Assembly: GCF_034377145.1 (NCBI RefSeq)
Contig: NZ_CP139707.1
Span: 1,745,001 to 1,809,000 of the forward strand
Direction of reading: 5' to 3'
Origin: Sulfitobacter sp. OXR-159
Lineage (GTDB): Bacteria; Pseudomonadota; Alphaproteobacteria; Rhodobacterales; Rhodobacteraceae
DNA length: 64,000 nt
Under the pieces are notes generated by a model. The model ran no database searches, had not been told where the DNA came from, and saw nothing but the letters and a program-made list of their open reading frames with translations. The translations under genes and the position numbers were made by a program. Positions 17,233 through 26,324 of the stretch are shown piece after piece. The first letter of the stretch is position 1; every line of letters begins with the position of its first letter.

Positions 17233-18870
17233 ATGCAGCCAAAGGGTACAGCGCGAATTGCGGTGATCGGATTGGGGCCACGGGGCCTTGGCGCGTTGGA
17301 GGCCCTGTCACAGCGCCTCAAGTCCACCGACCGCCGCGTGCAGATCGATATTTACGAGCCCGGCCCCTACCCCGGCGCCGGACCAAACTTCGCCCCATCA
17401 GAGCCGGCCTATTGTCTGCTCAACATCCCATACCGCGATATCGCCATCCGACCGCCGCAAGGAACGACCGTGGGGCGCTTTGCGGAGTGGCAAGACAGGC
17501 CCATCGATCCCGACAGTTTCCCATCCCGCGCCGATATGGGCCGCTACCTTAATGCGCGTTGGGACGATCTTTTTGCGCAGGGTTTTAAGAAAACCGGCGC
17601 GACTCTCAGGCTGATCCCGGCCCAAGTCTCGCGGATCTCGCGGAAAGGCTCGGGCTGGTGTGTCGAATCGAAGTCCGGCGCGGAGGCAGTTTATAACGAG
17701 GTCCTTCTCACCCTCGGCCAGCCGCCCGTAGAGGCGGACGCGCAATGGGCCGGTTGGCAAGATCACGCGGCGCAGACCAAAGCGGAAGTCGCGCAGGCCT
17801 ATCCTGCGGCAGCGCTCGCTGAACAGGCGGCGGGCTGGCAGGGCAAACAGGTTGCCATCCGGGGCTTGGGTCTGTCGACCTATGACGTGTTGCGCAGCCT
17901 GACCACGGCGCAGGGCGGCGGTTTCGATCCGGCGGGCTATCACGCCTCGGGCCGGGAGCCGAGCCGCATTCTGCCCTTCTCGCTCAACGGTCAGCCGCCT
18001 TTCCCAAAGCCGGGGAATGCCGCCCTCGACGCGCTTTTCGAGCCATTATCGGAGGAGACCGCCCATTTCATCCAAGCCGCCACGGCAGCGGTCAGCGCGG
18101 GGCCTGAGGTGGCACCCTCGCTTATCTCTGGGGCCTTGACGCCCGTGGTGGCCCGCATCCTTGGACCGCAGAATGTGAGCAAGGCGCAGATCTTGGACTG
18201 GCTGGAAACTGAATGGTCAGACCCCGGCGCGCAGGACCGTCTGCCCCCGATGGACGCCCTGCGCTATGGGATAGACCTGGCCGTCGGAGAGGTCGTGCCA
18301 AGCCCCGGCTACGCGCTAGGGCAGGTTTGGCGCAAATGGCAGGATCAATGGCGCGCGGCCTTCAATCCGGGCCACGCAACCCCGGAGACGGCAAAGCGGT
18401 TGATAGACTTCGACGAGGGGCTGAAGCGGTATTCTTACGGGCCGCCCCTGTCGTCGGCGCGAGAACTGCTGGCCCTGATTGACGCGGGATTGGTTGATCT
18501 GGCGCTCACCATGAACCCCGAAATTGCAGAAACAGAGCAAAGTTGGACCCTCCGCTCACAAGGGCGGGCGGCGAAAGTCTCAGTCATTATCGACGCGGTG
18601 CTTCCCGCGCCGGACCTCTCCAACATCAAGGGCCCGCCCCTGCCCGACCTTATCACGCGGGGTTTTCTCGCGCCGGTTTCAACCGATCTGGCCGCGGCGA
18701 TTGCGCCCGACGGCACCCTGTGTGACCAAGGCGGAAACCCCGTTCCCGGCCTGTGCCTGTTGGGCCGTTTGGCGCTTGGCAGCGTGACGGCGGTGGATTC
18801 GCTGCATGATTGTTTTGGCCAATCTGCCGACCGTTGGGCGCAGGGCGTGATTGAGAGACTGTCGGCCTAA
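17233..18870 (+). CDS. FAD/NAD(P)-binding protein of unknown substrate
   Basis: 545 residues from ATG 17233, which GGGGAGCGAC precedes; the frame also runs 15 codons upstream. A Rossmann dinucleotide motif IAVIGLGPRGLGALEAL opens the protein, followed by IYEPGPYPGAGPNF, YCLLNIPYRDIA and, near the C-terminus, LCLLGRLALGSVTAVDSLHDCFG. This is the FAD-NAD(P)-binding family that includes proteins distantly like ornithine/lysine N-monooxygenases. The reaction is not known to me. It is monocistronic between two cell-wall genes, with no biosynthetic neighbours to suggest a substrate. Confidence 0.75.
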   Translation: MQPKGTARIAVIGLGPRGLGALEALSQRLKSTDRRVQIDIYEPGPYPGAGPNFAPSEPAYCLLNIPYRDIAIRPPQGTTVGRFAEWQDRPIDPDSFPSRADMGRYLNARWDDLFAQGFKKTGATLRLIPAQVSRISRKGSGWCVESKSGAEAVYNEVLLTLGQPPVEADAQWAGWQDHAAQTKAEVAQAYPAAALAEQAAGWQGKQVAIRGLGLSTYDVLRSLTTAQGGGFDPAGYHASGREPSRILPFSLNGQPPFPKPGNAALDALFEPLSEETAHFIQAATAAVSAGPEVAPSLISGALTPVVARILGPQNVSKAQILDWLETEWSDPGAQDRLPPMDALRYGIDLAVGEVVPSPGYALGQVWRKWQDQWRAAFNPGHATPETAKRLIDFDEGLKRYSYGPPLSSARELLALIDAGLVDLALTMNPEIAETEQSWTLRSQGRAAKVSVIIDAVLPAPDLSNIKGPPLPDLITRGFLAPVSTDLAAAIAPDGTLCDQGGNPVPGLCLLGRLALGSVTAVDSLHDCFGQSADRWAQGVIERLSA

Positions 18871-18981
18871 AGCGCTGTTGAAAAGCTACAACAGTTTGTG
18901 ATCCCGTTATAATGATGGAACAGCCGGGCCCTGAAACGGTTTCCCCTTCAACACGAGATTGAAGAAAAGGGGAACGACGCA

Positions 18982-19578
18982 ATGAGAAGACGACATTTCA
19001 TCACCGGTATAGCAGCCAGCGGCGCAGCATTCAGCGGCGGCCTCGCCACGCCCGCATTGGCGCATCCGCCCAAGGAAATGCCGAACTATGATGTGCCGCC
19101 AGAGATGATGCCGCGCAAAGTGCCGATCGCGGCAGGCGCGCCGCCCTATGAGATCCACGTTGATCCCGATAACTTTGCGCTCTACTGGACGCTGCCCGAC
19201 AATATGGCATGGCGCTATACTGTGGGCGTCGGTCGCCCGGGTCTTTACGAATCCGGTGAGTTCTACGTGGGCGCCAAGAAGGAATGGCCAAGCTGGACCC
19301 CGACGCCGGATATGATCGACCGCGAACCGGAGAAATACGCGAAATACGCCGATGGTATGGATGGCGGTCTGGACAACCCGCTAGGGTCTCGGGGCCTCTA
19401 CCTCTTTACCGAAGAGCGCGGCGACACCTTTTTGCGAATCCACGGCACCAACGATCCCAGCACGCTGGGCAAGCGCGTTTCCAACGGCTGCGCCCGTCTG
19501 GTGAACGACCAGATGGCTGAGCTTTATGACCGGGTGCCGATGAACACCCGCGTGGTGCTTTACGAGCCACTGGTCTAA
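18982..19578 (+). CDS. L,D-transpeptidase (YkuD domain), Tat-exported
   Basis: 198 residues. The N-terminus MRRRHFITG followed by a hydrophobic segment ending PALA is a Tat-type signal. The catalytic motif is FLRIHGTNDPSTLG then RVSNGCARL, matching H-x(n)-S-H/N-G-C-x-R of YkuD enzymes. It may form 3-3 cross-links or attach proteins to peptidoglycan. The ribosome site AAAAGGGGAACG is strong. The second L,D-transpeptidase gene in 5 kb. Confidence 0.92.
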   Translation: MRRRHFITGIAASGAAFSGGLATPALAHPPKEMPNYDVPPEMMPRKVPIAAGAPPYEIHVDPDNFALYWTLPDNMAWRYTVGVGRPGLYESGEFYVGAKKEWPSWTPTPDMIDREPEKYAKYADGMDGGLDNPLGSRGLYLFTEERGDTFLRIHGTNDPSTLGKRVSNGCARLVNDQMAELYDRVPMNTRVVLYEPLV

Positions 19579-19605
19579 GTGATCCCGCATTACAAACAGA
19601 GTGCC

Positions 19606-19638
19606 CGGAGCGGAGAATATCCGCTTCGAGCTTCTTTT
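19606..19638 (+). terminator. Possible terminator after the second L,D-transpeptidase gene
   Basis: AGCGGA/TCCGCT around GAATA, extended by imperfect pairs, with CTTCTTTTTG a few bases beyond the stem. Confidence 0.4.
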
Positions 19639-19639
19639 T

Positions 19640-20013
19640 GCCGCCAAACCAAACGCAAAGATTGAAACATTCTACACGGGCTGAGGAGCAGGCCGTGCAG
19701 CGGCGTGGGACACGTTCCTGTGACGGGTCTGCAACAGGGCTTGAAGGGGGCATTTGGCCCCTGCTTGCAGGGCGCATCAAACGTCTGAAAGTCTTAAAAA
19801 CATATACTAAACAGTCCGTTGGACAGTTACCGCCAATTGTTACGGTTCAATCGCGGGGCGTCTCGCTTTGACACGGCGCGGTGAGCCAAGTTGCTTTGTA
19901 ACAGCGCACTGTCACCCTTTAATATCATTGTATCGAACGGGCCTCCCGACCTCCCCGCCTCTCCCCAGAGCGAGTAAGCCGCCGCCCTTTCTAAAACCTG
20001 AAAGGACCTGAAA
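19640..20013. other. Intergenic region before the small secreted protein gene
   Basis: About 370 nt without a convincing gene. TTGTAA then TTTAAT at 16 bp (about 19896-19923) is a possible promoter for the small secreted protein. No RNA structure stands out. Confidence 0.25.
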
Positions 20014-20304
20014 ATGAAACTCTTTATCGCAACCGCCGCCGCCACTTTGATCGCCACTGCCAGCCTTGCCGGTCAGTCGACCCGCTACGATGACCTGCGG
20101 CTGGATACCTCCGTGACCTCTGGCGTCGTCTACGCTGAGCAGGCCGGTGCCACCCGTCCCAATGAACGCGCTGCAGACCTTCGGCTAGAAACATTCTCGG
20201 ATGATCGTGCGCCTGTCGCCAACTTCTCAACCAACGGCCTGCAGAGCAGCTTGGGCGAAGGTTTTGCCTATGGCGGTTTTGGCGCGGGTAACGACTCCCG
20301 CTGA
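20014..20304 (+). CDS. Small secreted hypothetical protein
   Basis: 96 residues. A Sec signal peptide ends at about residue 19 (SLAGQS). The mature part has two similar segments, YDDLRLDTS and AADLRLETF, and a Gly-rich C-terminus FAYGGFGAGNDSR. The ribosome site GAAAGGACCTGAAAATG is good, so I believe it is translated. I recognise no family; the size, export and Gly/Phe-rich tail fit an envelope or surface component. Confidence 0.65.
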   Translation: MKLFIATAAATLIATASLAGQSTRYDDLRLDTSVTSGVVYAEQAGATRPNERAADLRLETFSDDRAPVANFSTNGLQSSLGEGFAYGGFGAGNDSR

Positions 20305-20416
20305 GCCGACGTGAATAGAACTGAGAAGGCCCGGACCGAGAGGTGCCGGGCTTACTTGCATGCACCAGAGAACGGCCCAGACGGGCGAAAAACTATATTC
20401 TCAAAAAGGGGGAAAA

Positions 20417-20506
20417 TGGCGGAGCGACAGGGATTCGAACCCTGGAGACGGTCTCCCGCCTACACACTTTCCAGGCGTGCGCCTTCGACCACTCGGCCAC
20501 CGCTCC
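20417..20506 (-). tRNA. tRNA-Ser (anticodon GGA)
   Basis: Minus strand, 5' GGAGCGG and 3' TCGCTCC-G-CCA, with CCA encoded at 20417-20419. The anticodon loop is CTGGAAA, and the long variable arm TGTAGGCGGGAGACCGTCTC marks a class II serine tRNA. The T arm is CAGGGTTCGAATCCCTG. Confidence 0.97.
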
Positions 20507-20523
20507 GTTGATGCGCGGTTTAG

Positions 20524-20564
20524 CTTGGGGGGACAGTGAGTTGCAAGAGCGAAATCCCCCCAAG
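20524..20564. repeat. Perfect 10-bp inverted repeat between tRNA-Ser and alaX
   Basis: CTTGGGGGGA (20524-20533) and TCCCCCCAAG (20555-20564) are exact inverted copies 21 bp apart. No U tract follows on either strand. It lies after the alaX stop and just upstream of the tRNA-Ser gene on the same strand. Confidence 0.6.
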
Positions 20565-20566
20565 AC

Positions 20567-20580
20567 AGATAAATTTATCT
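20567..20580. repeat. 14-bp perfect palindrome at the end of alaX
   Basis: AGATAAATTTATCT, overlapping the alaX stop codon. AT-rich and self-complementary, in a GC-rich context. Confidence 0.5.
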
Positions 20581-21301
20581 AACCGCCTAGATGGACATAG
20601 ACCCGGCGGTTCAACCGGCCCTTTTTCTCAATCTTTCCAAGGCGAAGCGCGCCGATTTCGCCGGTTCGGGCCACATGGGTGCCGCCACAGGGCTGCAAGT
20701 CGATGGGGTCTTGCGCGTCACCAATGCGGATCAGACGAATGTCACCCCGCCCGCGCGGCGGCGCGACGGACATGGTCTTGACCAGTTCCGGGGCCGCATC
20801 AAGTTCGGCTTCGGTGATCCAATCCTCGCTCACCCGCGCGTCGAGGGAGACGAAGTGGTTCAGGGCCTCCTCCAGCTCCGCCCGATCTTGGGGCGCATCG
20901 GGCATGTTGAAATCAAGCCTTCCGTGGCTGGCCGAGATCTGCCCCCCCGTCACCGGATGCGGGATCACCACCGACAACAGATGCAGCGCCGTATGCACGC
21001 GCATATGTTTGTGGCGCCGGTCCCAGTCGAGCTCTTGGGTCACATAGGCCCCGACGGGCGGCAGGGCACGCGGCTCGGCCGGAACCAGCGCGATACGGCC
21101 ACTGTCACGGTCGCGCACGGTGGTGGCGATGGAGAGTTCCTGTTTGTCCCATGTCAGCCAGCCGCTGTCGCCCGGCTGGCCGCCCCCTGTGGGGTAGAAC
21201 AGGGAATTGTCCAAGATCACCCCGCCCTCTGGCGTATGGGCCGCTACTCGGGCCGGCGCGTCGCGCAGATAGGCTTCCGTCCGAAACAGTTCGCCTGTCA
21301 T
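20579..21301 (-). CDS. Alanyl-tRNA editing protein (AlaX type)
   Basis: 240 residues. A free-standing version of the AlaRS editing domain; hydrolyses Ser- or Gly-tRNA(Ala) in the cytoplasm. The zinc-binding motifs are both present: HTALHLL (HxxxH) and QPCGGTHVA (CxxxH). The N-terminal half YPTGGGQPGDSGWL is that of the longer AlaX-II form. It overlaps the upstream mscS-like gene by 4 bp and is the last gene of the minus-strand series. Confidence 0.9.
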   Translation of the reverse strand: MTGELFRTEAYLRDAPARVAAHTPEGGVILDNSLFYPTGGGQPGDSGWLTWDKQELSIATTVRDRDSGRIALVPAEPRALPPVGAYVTQELDWDRRHKHMRVHTALHLLSVVIPHPVTGGQISASHGRLDFNMPDAPQDRAELEEALNHFVSLDARVSEDWITEAELDAAPELVKTMSVAPPRGRGDIRLIRIGDAQDPIDLQPCGGTHVARTGEIGALRLGKIEKKGRLNRRVYVHLGG

Positions 21302-23664
21302 GCCTGCGGCTCCGCCGTTTTGCCGCCCTCGTCCTGCGCGGGCGCGGCATCGCTTTTCAAAGCTTCAGGATTGCGCAGCCAGAGATCACGCTGGGCAAAG
21401 GGAATTTCGATCCCTTCTTCGTTGAAACGCGCGGCGATGGCGTGGTTGATGTCGTTCTTGACCTTCATCATCCAATTGACATCCCGCAGGTAGCAGCGGA
21501 CCTCGAATTCCAGCGCATCGGCACCGAAGTTCAGGAACAGCACCGCAGGCGGCGGGTTGGTCAGCACGATGGGCTGAGCTTGGGCGATCTCTTGCAAGAT
21601 GCCCTCTACCCGTTTGGTGTCAGTGCCATAGGCCACGCCCACGGGCACGATCAGGCGGCCCACGGTATTGCCCCGGGTGTAGTTGGTGACCGTGCCGCTG
21701 ATCAGATCGGCATTGGGCACGATGACATCGGTACGGTCAAAGGTCTCGATCCTTGTCGAGCGCACAGAGATGTCGCGCACATAGCCCATCTGGCCGCCCA
21801 CCTCGATCCAATCGCCTTCGGAGATAGGGCGTTCGATCAACAGGATGATGCCCGACACGAAGTTCGACACCACGTTTTGCAGACCGAAACCAATACCTAC
21901 CGACAGCGCACCGGCGACATAGGCAAGGGCGGATAGGTCGATCCCGGCCCCGGTAATGGCCAGCAGCGCGGCGAGGAAAATACCGACATAGCCAATCCCC
22001 GAGACGATGGCGTTCTGTCCGCCGATGTCCATCCGCGTCTTTGGCAAGACGTTGCTGCGCAGCGCACCTTGAATAAGACGGGTGGCGGCATAGCCGATCA
22101 CGAAAATCACTGCGAAAGAGAGGAAGTCCGTCGGACGGATCCGCGTCTCGCCAAAGGCGAAGCCTCGGCTGAAGAGCGCCCAAAGCTCGGTCAGGTCGGT
22201 GACCCGCGCGCCCCATGCCAAAGCCATCACCGGCAGCGAGAGCAGCAGTAGGATCAGGCCAAAGAACACCGGCATCAACGCATCGCGTGCCTGAACGCCC
22301 TGCCCGGTCATTGCGCCGTAGACATCCGCCAAGAAGCGTTGCAGCGTCATCACCAGCCCCAAAAGGACCAGCGTCGTGACGTAAGGCGGCAGCAGCGACA
22401 CGGCGGCGTTGTAATAGCCACTGATCAGCAAAAGCGGTGCCACCACGGCCACGATCATCGCGCCCAAGCCCAGACCGCGCACCACGCGGCTCAGGGTCGA
22501 TACGCGCGGCTCTTCAGAGGCAGGTGTATCCTCCGGCACCGGCTCGCTGTGACCGTGCAGAATGCGACCAATGCGGAACAGGGCAAAGGCGCTGAGCAGC
22601 ATCACAGGCAGGCGGAGCACCGCTTCGGTGGTCTCAGCCGGTTGCTGCCCGTCGAAAATCGCACGGATAATCGCGCCCAGAATGACGGTCACTGTGATTA
22701 TGCTGACGTAAAAGCGTACGGCTTTCCGCTCGGGGCGCGGAAGCAGGATCAGCGCCTCGTCTTCGTCGCGTGAAAACACCCGCTCGGCCACCCAGCGAAC
22801 GCCGAGCATCGCGCCGCCAATTACAGGGAGAAGCTGCACCAAGGCAGAGCCGCGAGGCCCTAGCCAATCGGTTGCCAATATGGCCATGGCCAGCAAGACC
22901 AAACCGACCGTGGGCAGGATGATCCGCAATAGCGAAACGACGAAGCGCCAGATGCCGAAACCGCGCGCGCCAAACTGTTGGAGTCGCCCGACGATTGTCG
23001 TCGACCAGTGGTGACCGCGGAAAATCAGCACCAGGCCGAGTACGGTGAGCCCCAGAACCGCAGGGAGCGATGATCTTAGGTTGCGACGTGCGCTATCTGC
23101 ATCATCCGGCGCTTCGGCGGCGATTTCTCCCGCTGCGGTGGCCAAATCGTCGATTGCCGTGCGCCAGTGGACCGGGTTGAGCGGCGTGGGCACGACCTCC
23201 ATCAACTGCTCGGTCTGACGTTCGCGCAGCGCCACGTCGATTTGACCGATCAGCGCATCGGCCCGCAGGTACGCCGCTTCGGCCCGCTGAACCGGCGTCA
23301 GCAGGGTGTTGAGCTGTCGGTTCAACTCTTCGCGGTTGGCGGCAACCTCGGGCGATTCCGGTTCGGCCCCTTCACCTTCTGGCGGGGTGCCGAGGGCGGC
23401 CAATTGTTCCCGCAGCGCGCTGATCCGCGCTGCGTTCAGGTTTCGCGCCGCGTCAAATTTCGCGCGATAGTCCACCAGCCGGGCGCGCTGCACCTCAAGC
23501 ATGGTTTCGGTGGTATCCGGCGCGTCGACGGCTTCTTCAGCGGTCGAGGCGACGGTTTCCCATTGGTCAAAGTCCGGCAGAACCGGTTCTTGAGCGACAG
23601 CCGCGCCGGTCAGCCAGACCAGCAACGCGGTAAGGCCGAGGGCGAAGCGGAGCATTTGGGTCAT
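21298..23664 (-). CDS. DUF3772 / MscS-family mechanosensitive channel
   Basis: 788 residues. A signal peptide ending AAVAQ is followed by a periplasmic, coiled-coil DUF3772 domain (about 25-200), then many membrane segments and the MscS core with GIGFGLQNVVSNFVSGIILL (pore helix TM3) and beta-domain IERPISEGDWIEVGG. Acts as an osmotic safety valve in the inner membrane. It overlaps cysK and alaX by 4 bp each, so the three are translationally coupled. Confidence 0.92.
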   Translation of the reverse strand: MTQMLRFALGLTALLVWLTGAAVAQEPVLPDFDQWETVASTAEEAVDAPDTTETMLEVQRARLVDYRAKFDAARNLNAARISALREQLAALGTPPEGEGAEPESPEVAANREELNRQLNTLLTPVQRAEAAYLRADALIGQIDVALRERQTEQLMEVVPTPLNPVHWRTAIDDLATAAGEIAAEAPDDADSARRNLRSSLPAVLGLTVLGLVLIFRGHHWSTTIVGRLQQFGARGFGIWRFVVSLLRIILPTVGLVLLAMAILATDWLGPRGSALVQLLPVIGGAMLGVRWVAERVFSRDEDEALILLPRPERKAVRFYVSIITVTVILGAIIRAIFDGQQPAETTEAVLRLPVMLLSAFALFRIGRILHGHSEPVPEDTPASEEPRVSTLSRVVRGLGLGAMIVAVVAPLLLISGYYNAAVSLLPPYVTTLVLLGLVMTLQRFLADVYGAMTGQGVQARDALMPVFFGLILLLLSLPVMALAWGARVTDLTELWALFSRGFAFGETRIRPTDFLSFAVIFVIGYAATRLIQGALRSNVLPKTRMDIGGQNAIVSGIGYVGIFLAALLAITGAGIDLSALAYVAGALSVGIGFGLQNVVSNFVSGIILLIERPISEGDWIEVGGQMGYVRDISVRSTRIETFDRTDVIVPNADLISGTVTNYTRGNTVGRLIVPVGVAYGTDTKRVEGILQEIAQAQPIVLTNPPPAVLFLNFGADALEFEVRCYLRDVNWMMKVKNDINHAIAARFNEEGIEIPFAQRDLWLRNPEALKSDAAPAQDEGGKTAEPQA

Positions 23665-24695
23665 GTATCCTCGAAAACACCTGGAATGGATTGTGGCGCG
23701 GCATCAAGCCAGCCGGGCGTCGGCAGCCCCTTCTCGCGCAGGAACTCTGGATTGAAGAGCTTGGACTGATAGCGCGTGCCGAAATCGCAAAGCACGGTGA
23801 CAATCGTATGCCCGGGCCCCATTTCTTTCGCCATGCGCATGGCGCCTGCGACGTTCACGCCAGAAGAAGCGCCCAAGCAGAGCCCTTCGTTTTCCAGCAG
23901 ATCAAAGACCACCGGCAGGGCTTCTTCGTCAGAAATGTTATAGCTGTAATCCGGTTTGAACCCTTCGAGGTTCGCTGTGATCCGCCCCTGCCCGATACCT
24001 TCAGCGATGGAGCTGCCCTCGGCTTTCAACTCGCCTTCGGTGTAATAATTGTGCAGTGCCGCGCCATCGGGGTCGGCCAGTGCGATTTTCACGCCCTTGG
24101 GCTGCAGCGCCATGGCCACGCCAACCAGCGTGCCGCCAGAGCCGACCGCACAGCAGAAACCATCCACTTTGCCGCCTGTCTGTTCCCAGATCTCGGGGCC
24201 TGTCGTCTCAATATGCGCCTGACGGTTGGCGGTATTGTCGAACTGGTTGGCCCAGATCACCCCTTCGGGCGTGGTCTTGGCCAGTTCCTTGGCCAAACGC
24301 TCGGAATAGCGGACGAAGTTGTTGGGGTTTTTGTAAGGGGCCGCAGGCACCTGCACCAATTCGGCACCGGCAAGACGTAGCATGTCTTTCTTTTCCTGAG
24401 ATTGCGTCTCAGGAATAACGATAACGGTTTTGAACCCCATCGACGCGCCCACAAGCGCAAGCCCGATGCCGGTGTTGCCTGCCGTGCCTTCGACAATGGT
24501 GCCGCCGGGCTTCAACTCGCCCCGCGCGATGGCGTCGCGGATGATGAACAGCGCCGCGCGGTCCTTGACCGACTGACCGGGGTTCATGAATTCCGCTTTG
24601 CCCAGAATTTCGCAGCCGGTCTCTTCGCTCGCGCCGCGCAGCCGGATCAGCGGTGTGTTTCCAATGGCCTCGGCCAGATCTTTTGCAACCTGCAT
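23661..24695 (-). CDS. cysK: Cysteine synthase A (O-acetylserine sulfhydrylase)
   Basis: 344 residues. PLP enzyme making cysteine from O-acetylserine and sulfide. The PLP lysine is in GQSVKDRAA and the substrate loop is EGTAGNTGIGLALV. About 30 residues longer than E. coli CysK at the C-terminus, as in other alphaproteobacteria. Third gene of a trgA-trgB-cysK set known from Rhodobacter sphaeroides, where trgA, trgB and cysK all contribute to tellurite resistance. Confidence 0.93.
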   Translation of the reverse strand: MQVAKDLAEAIGNTPLIRLRGASEETGCEILGKAEFMNPGQSVKDRAALFIIRDAIARGELKPGGTIVEGTAGNTGIGLALVGASMGFKTVIVIPETQSQEKKDMLRLAGAELVQVPAAPYKNPNNFVRYSERLAKELAKTTPEGVIWANQFDNTANRQAHIETTGPEIWEQTGGKVDGFCCAVGSGGTLVGVAMALQPKGVKIALADPDGAALHNYYTEGELKAEGSSIAEGIGQGRITANLEGFKPDYSYNISDEEALPVVFDLLENEGLCLGASSGVNVAGAMRMAKEMGPGHTIVTVLCDFGTRYQSKLFNPEFLREKGLPTPGWLDAAPQSIPGVFEDT

Positions 24696-24708
24696 GTTTG
24701 CCCCCAGT

Positions 24709-25842
24709 TCATGTTCCGTCCGGTTTAGCTGTCGCGCTCTCGGACCTCAAGCGTTCGCGGTGGCGGGCCAGCCAATAGGCGCTTGCCACCAATGGCGCAT
24801 TGGCAAGCGCCTGCGCATCGGCCAAGGCCATCAGATCGTCAAAGGACATCAAATGCGACCGTATATCCTCGCCCTCTGAGGCCAAACCGCCCGTGCCGAT
24901 GATATGATCCGGCAAATCCGCAAATCCAACGAAAATGTGAAAGAATTCCGTCGCATTGCCGGGAGAGGCGTAGACGTTTCCTACGGGTTCCAAGGCGCCT
25001 AATGTGATCCCCGCCTCTTCAAGCGCCTCGCGTCGTGCGGCGGCCTGCGGTGTCTCACCGGGATCAATATGGCCCGCGATGGGCTCTAACTGCCAGCAGG
25101 TGTGATCGCCCCGCGCCAAAGGGCCCATGCGGATCTGCTCAACCAGCAGCACGCGGTCGCGTGCGGGGTCATAAGGCAGCACCAACGCCGCGTCCGCGCT
25201 GACAAAGACCGCGCGGTCGATCTCTGCGGACATGGCACCGTCGAAGGTCTCGTGGCGGAGGGAAATTTCATCAAGGGCAAAGAACTTTGCGTAAACGCGA
25301 TCTCGGCCGGTAATCTCAATCTTTCCGTCGAGGGCCAGCGGATCATGCGCGCTCGTTTCAGCCAGCACCTGTTGATGGGCGCGGCGGCGGATCATCGGGA
25401 ACATCGCGTCGACCTCGGCGCGGGGGCGTTTGCCCATATAGCTCATCACCTCGCGCGCCGCGTGGCACGACAGCGCAGCCCAATCGGCCTCCCATGCCTC
25501 AAGCGACCATGGCCCCTCACCCGTCCAGCGCCCCGGTTGCGGCAGATAGACCTCTGCCGCCTGCCCGTCTGCCAATGTCACCGGCACCAGATCATAGTCA
25601 AAGGCGCCTTCATAAAAATCGAGCCGGGCAAAATCATCCGCACTCAGCCCTTGAACCAGCAGCCCTTCGGCCTGCGCGGCCTCGCATGTCTCAATCGTGG
25701 GAAACGGCCCCTCGGCGGCGGCTGAGACGCGGTAGCCCGGCAAAGTCGCAGGCCGCAGGTCAATCGCTCCGGCGGAACGGCCAAGCACAATTTCCAAAAG
25801 CGGCAAATGCCGCAGGGTGCCGTAAATAAAAAGATGTCGCAT
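24709..25842 (-). CDS. trgB: TrgB: gamma-glutamylcyclotransferase-like plus NUDIX fusion
   Basis: 377 residues from ATG 25842. The N-terminal domain (about 1-140) starts LFIYGTLRHLPLL, as in the AIG2/GGCT fold. The C-terminal half has a complete NUDIX box GHIDPGETPQAAARREALEEAGI, which I quote only up to its key residues G, E, RE, EE and G; this is typical of ADP-ribose pyrophosphatases. In R. sphaeroides TrgB is needed for tellurite resistance. It sits 5 bp after trgA and 13 bp before cysK. The frame also extends 5 codons upstream to a TTG, which is unlikely as the start. Confidence 0.88.
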   Translation of the reverse strand: MRHLFIYGTLRHLPLLEIVLGRSAGAIDLRPATLPGYRVSAAAEGPFPTIETCEAAQAEGLLVQGLSADDFARLDFYEGAFDYDLVPVTLADGQAAEVYLPQPGRWTGEGPWSLEAWEADWAALSCHAAREVMSYMGKRPRAEVDAMFPMIRRRAHQQVLAETSAHDPLALDGKIEITGRDRVYAKFFALDEISLRHETFDGAMSAEIDRAVFVSADAALVLPYDPARDRVLLVEQIRMGPLARGDHTCWQLEPIAGHIDPGETPQAAARREALEEAGITLGALEPVGNVYASPGNATEFFHIFVGFADLPDHIIGTGGLASEGEDIRSHLMSFDDLMALADAQALANAPLVASAYWLARHRERLRSESATAKPDGT

Positions 25843-25847
25843 GGGGA

Positions 25848-26288
25848 TCAGGACCAACGGTTATAAGCAAATTCGGTCAAAAGACCTGCGATCACAGCCC
25901 CGACAACGAGCGCCACACCGATGGGAAGTGTGGCAATCATCACCCCGAACTCCGCGCCGATCTGAAACACGGCAACGATGGCTTCGAAAGGATCGTCATA
26001 GCGGTTGCGCAGGGCCAGACGGACCATCTCATTCGCCGCCTGCAAGAAAATCGCCCAGAGCATCAGCACAAAGACCCCGGCCAACCCGTTATTGATCGCG
26101 GCCACTATGCCGCGCCCCGCGCGCTTGCCCATCACCCGCCAGCCCACCACAAGGCCAAGAAGGATGTTCAGCGGGAGGAAATACCCGAAATCCGTGCTTT
26201 CCGGCATCAGGGGCACCACCATGCCCGACAAAACAAAGGCCAGCACCGCGAGTGAGATCGCTGCCATAAGTCGTGCACCAGTCGGCAT
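25848..26288 (-). CDS. trgA: TrgA: tellurite-resistance-associated membrane protein
   Basis: 146 residues with four hydrophobic segments (about 8-28, 36-52, 64-84 and 115-140). The gene order trgA-trgB-cysK and the protein size match the tellurite locus of R. sphaeroides. How TrgA acts is not known. It follows cfa by 36 bp, so it may be co-transcribed with it. Confidence 0.85.
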   Translation of the reverse strand: MPTGARLMAAISLAVLAFVLSGMVVPLMPESTDFGYFLPLNILLGLVVGWRVMGKRAGRGIVAAINNGLAGVFVLMLWAIFLQAANEMVRLALRNRYDDPFEAIVAVFQIGAEFGVMIATLPIGVALVVGAVIAGLLTEFAYNRWS

Positions 26289-26324
26289 TTTGCGGCTCCT
26301 TGCGGGGATGGACCGCAGGGGCGG

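Noticed and set aside
19640..20013. TTGACA at about 19868 as promoter
   Set aside because: The -10 position 17 bp on is TTGCTT, a poor match; another weak pair further down is no better supported.
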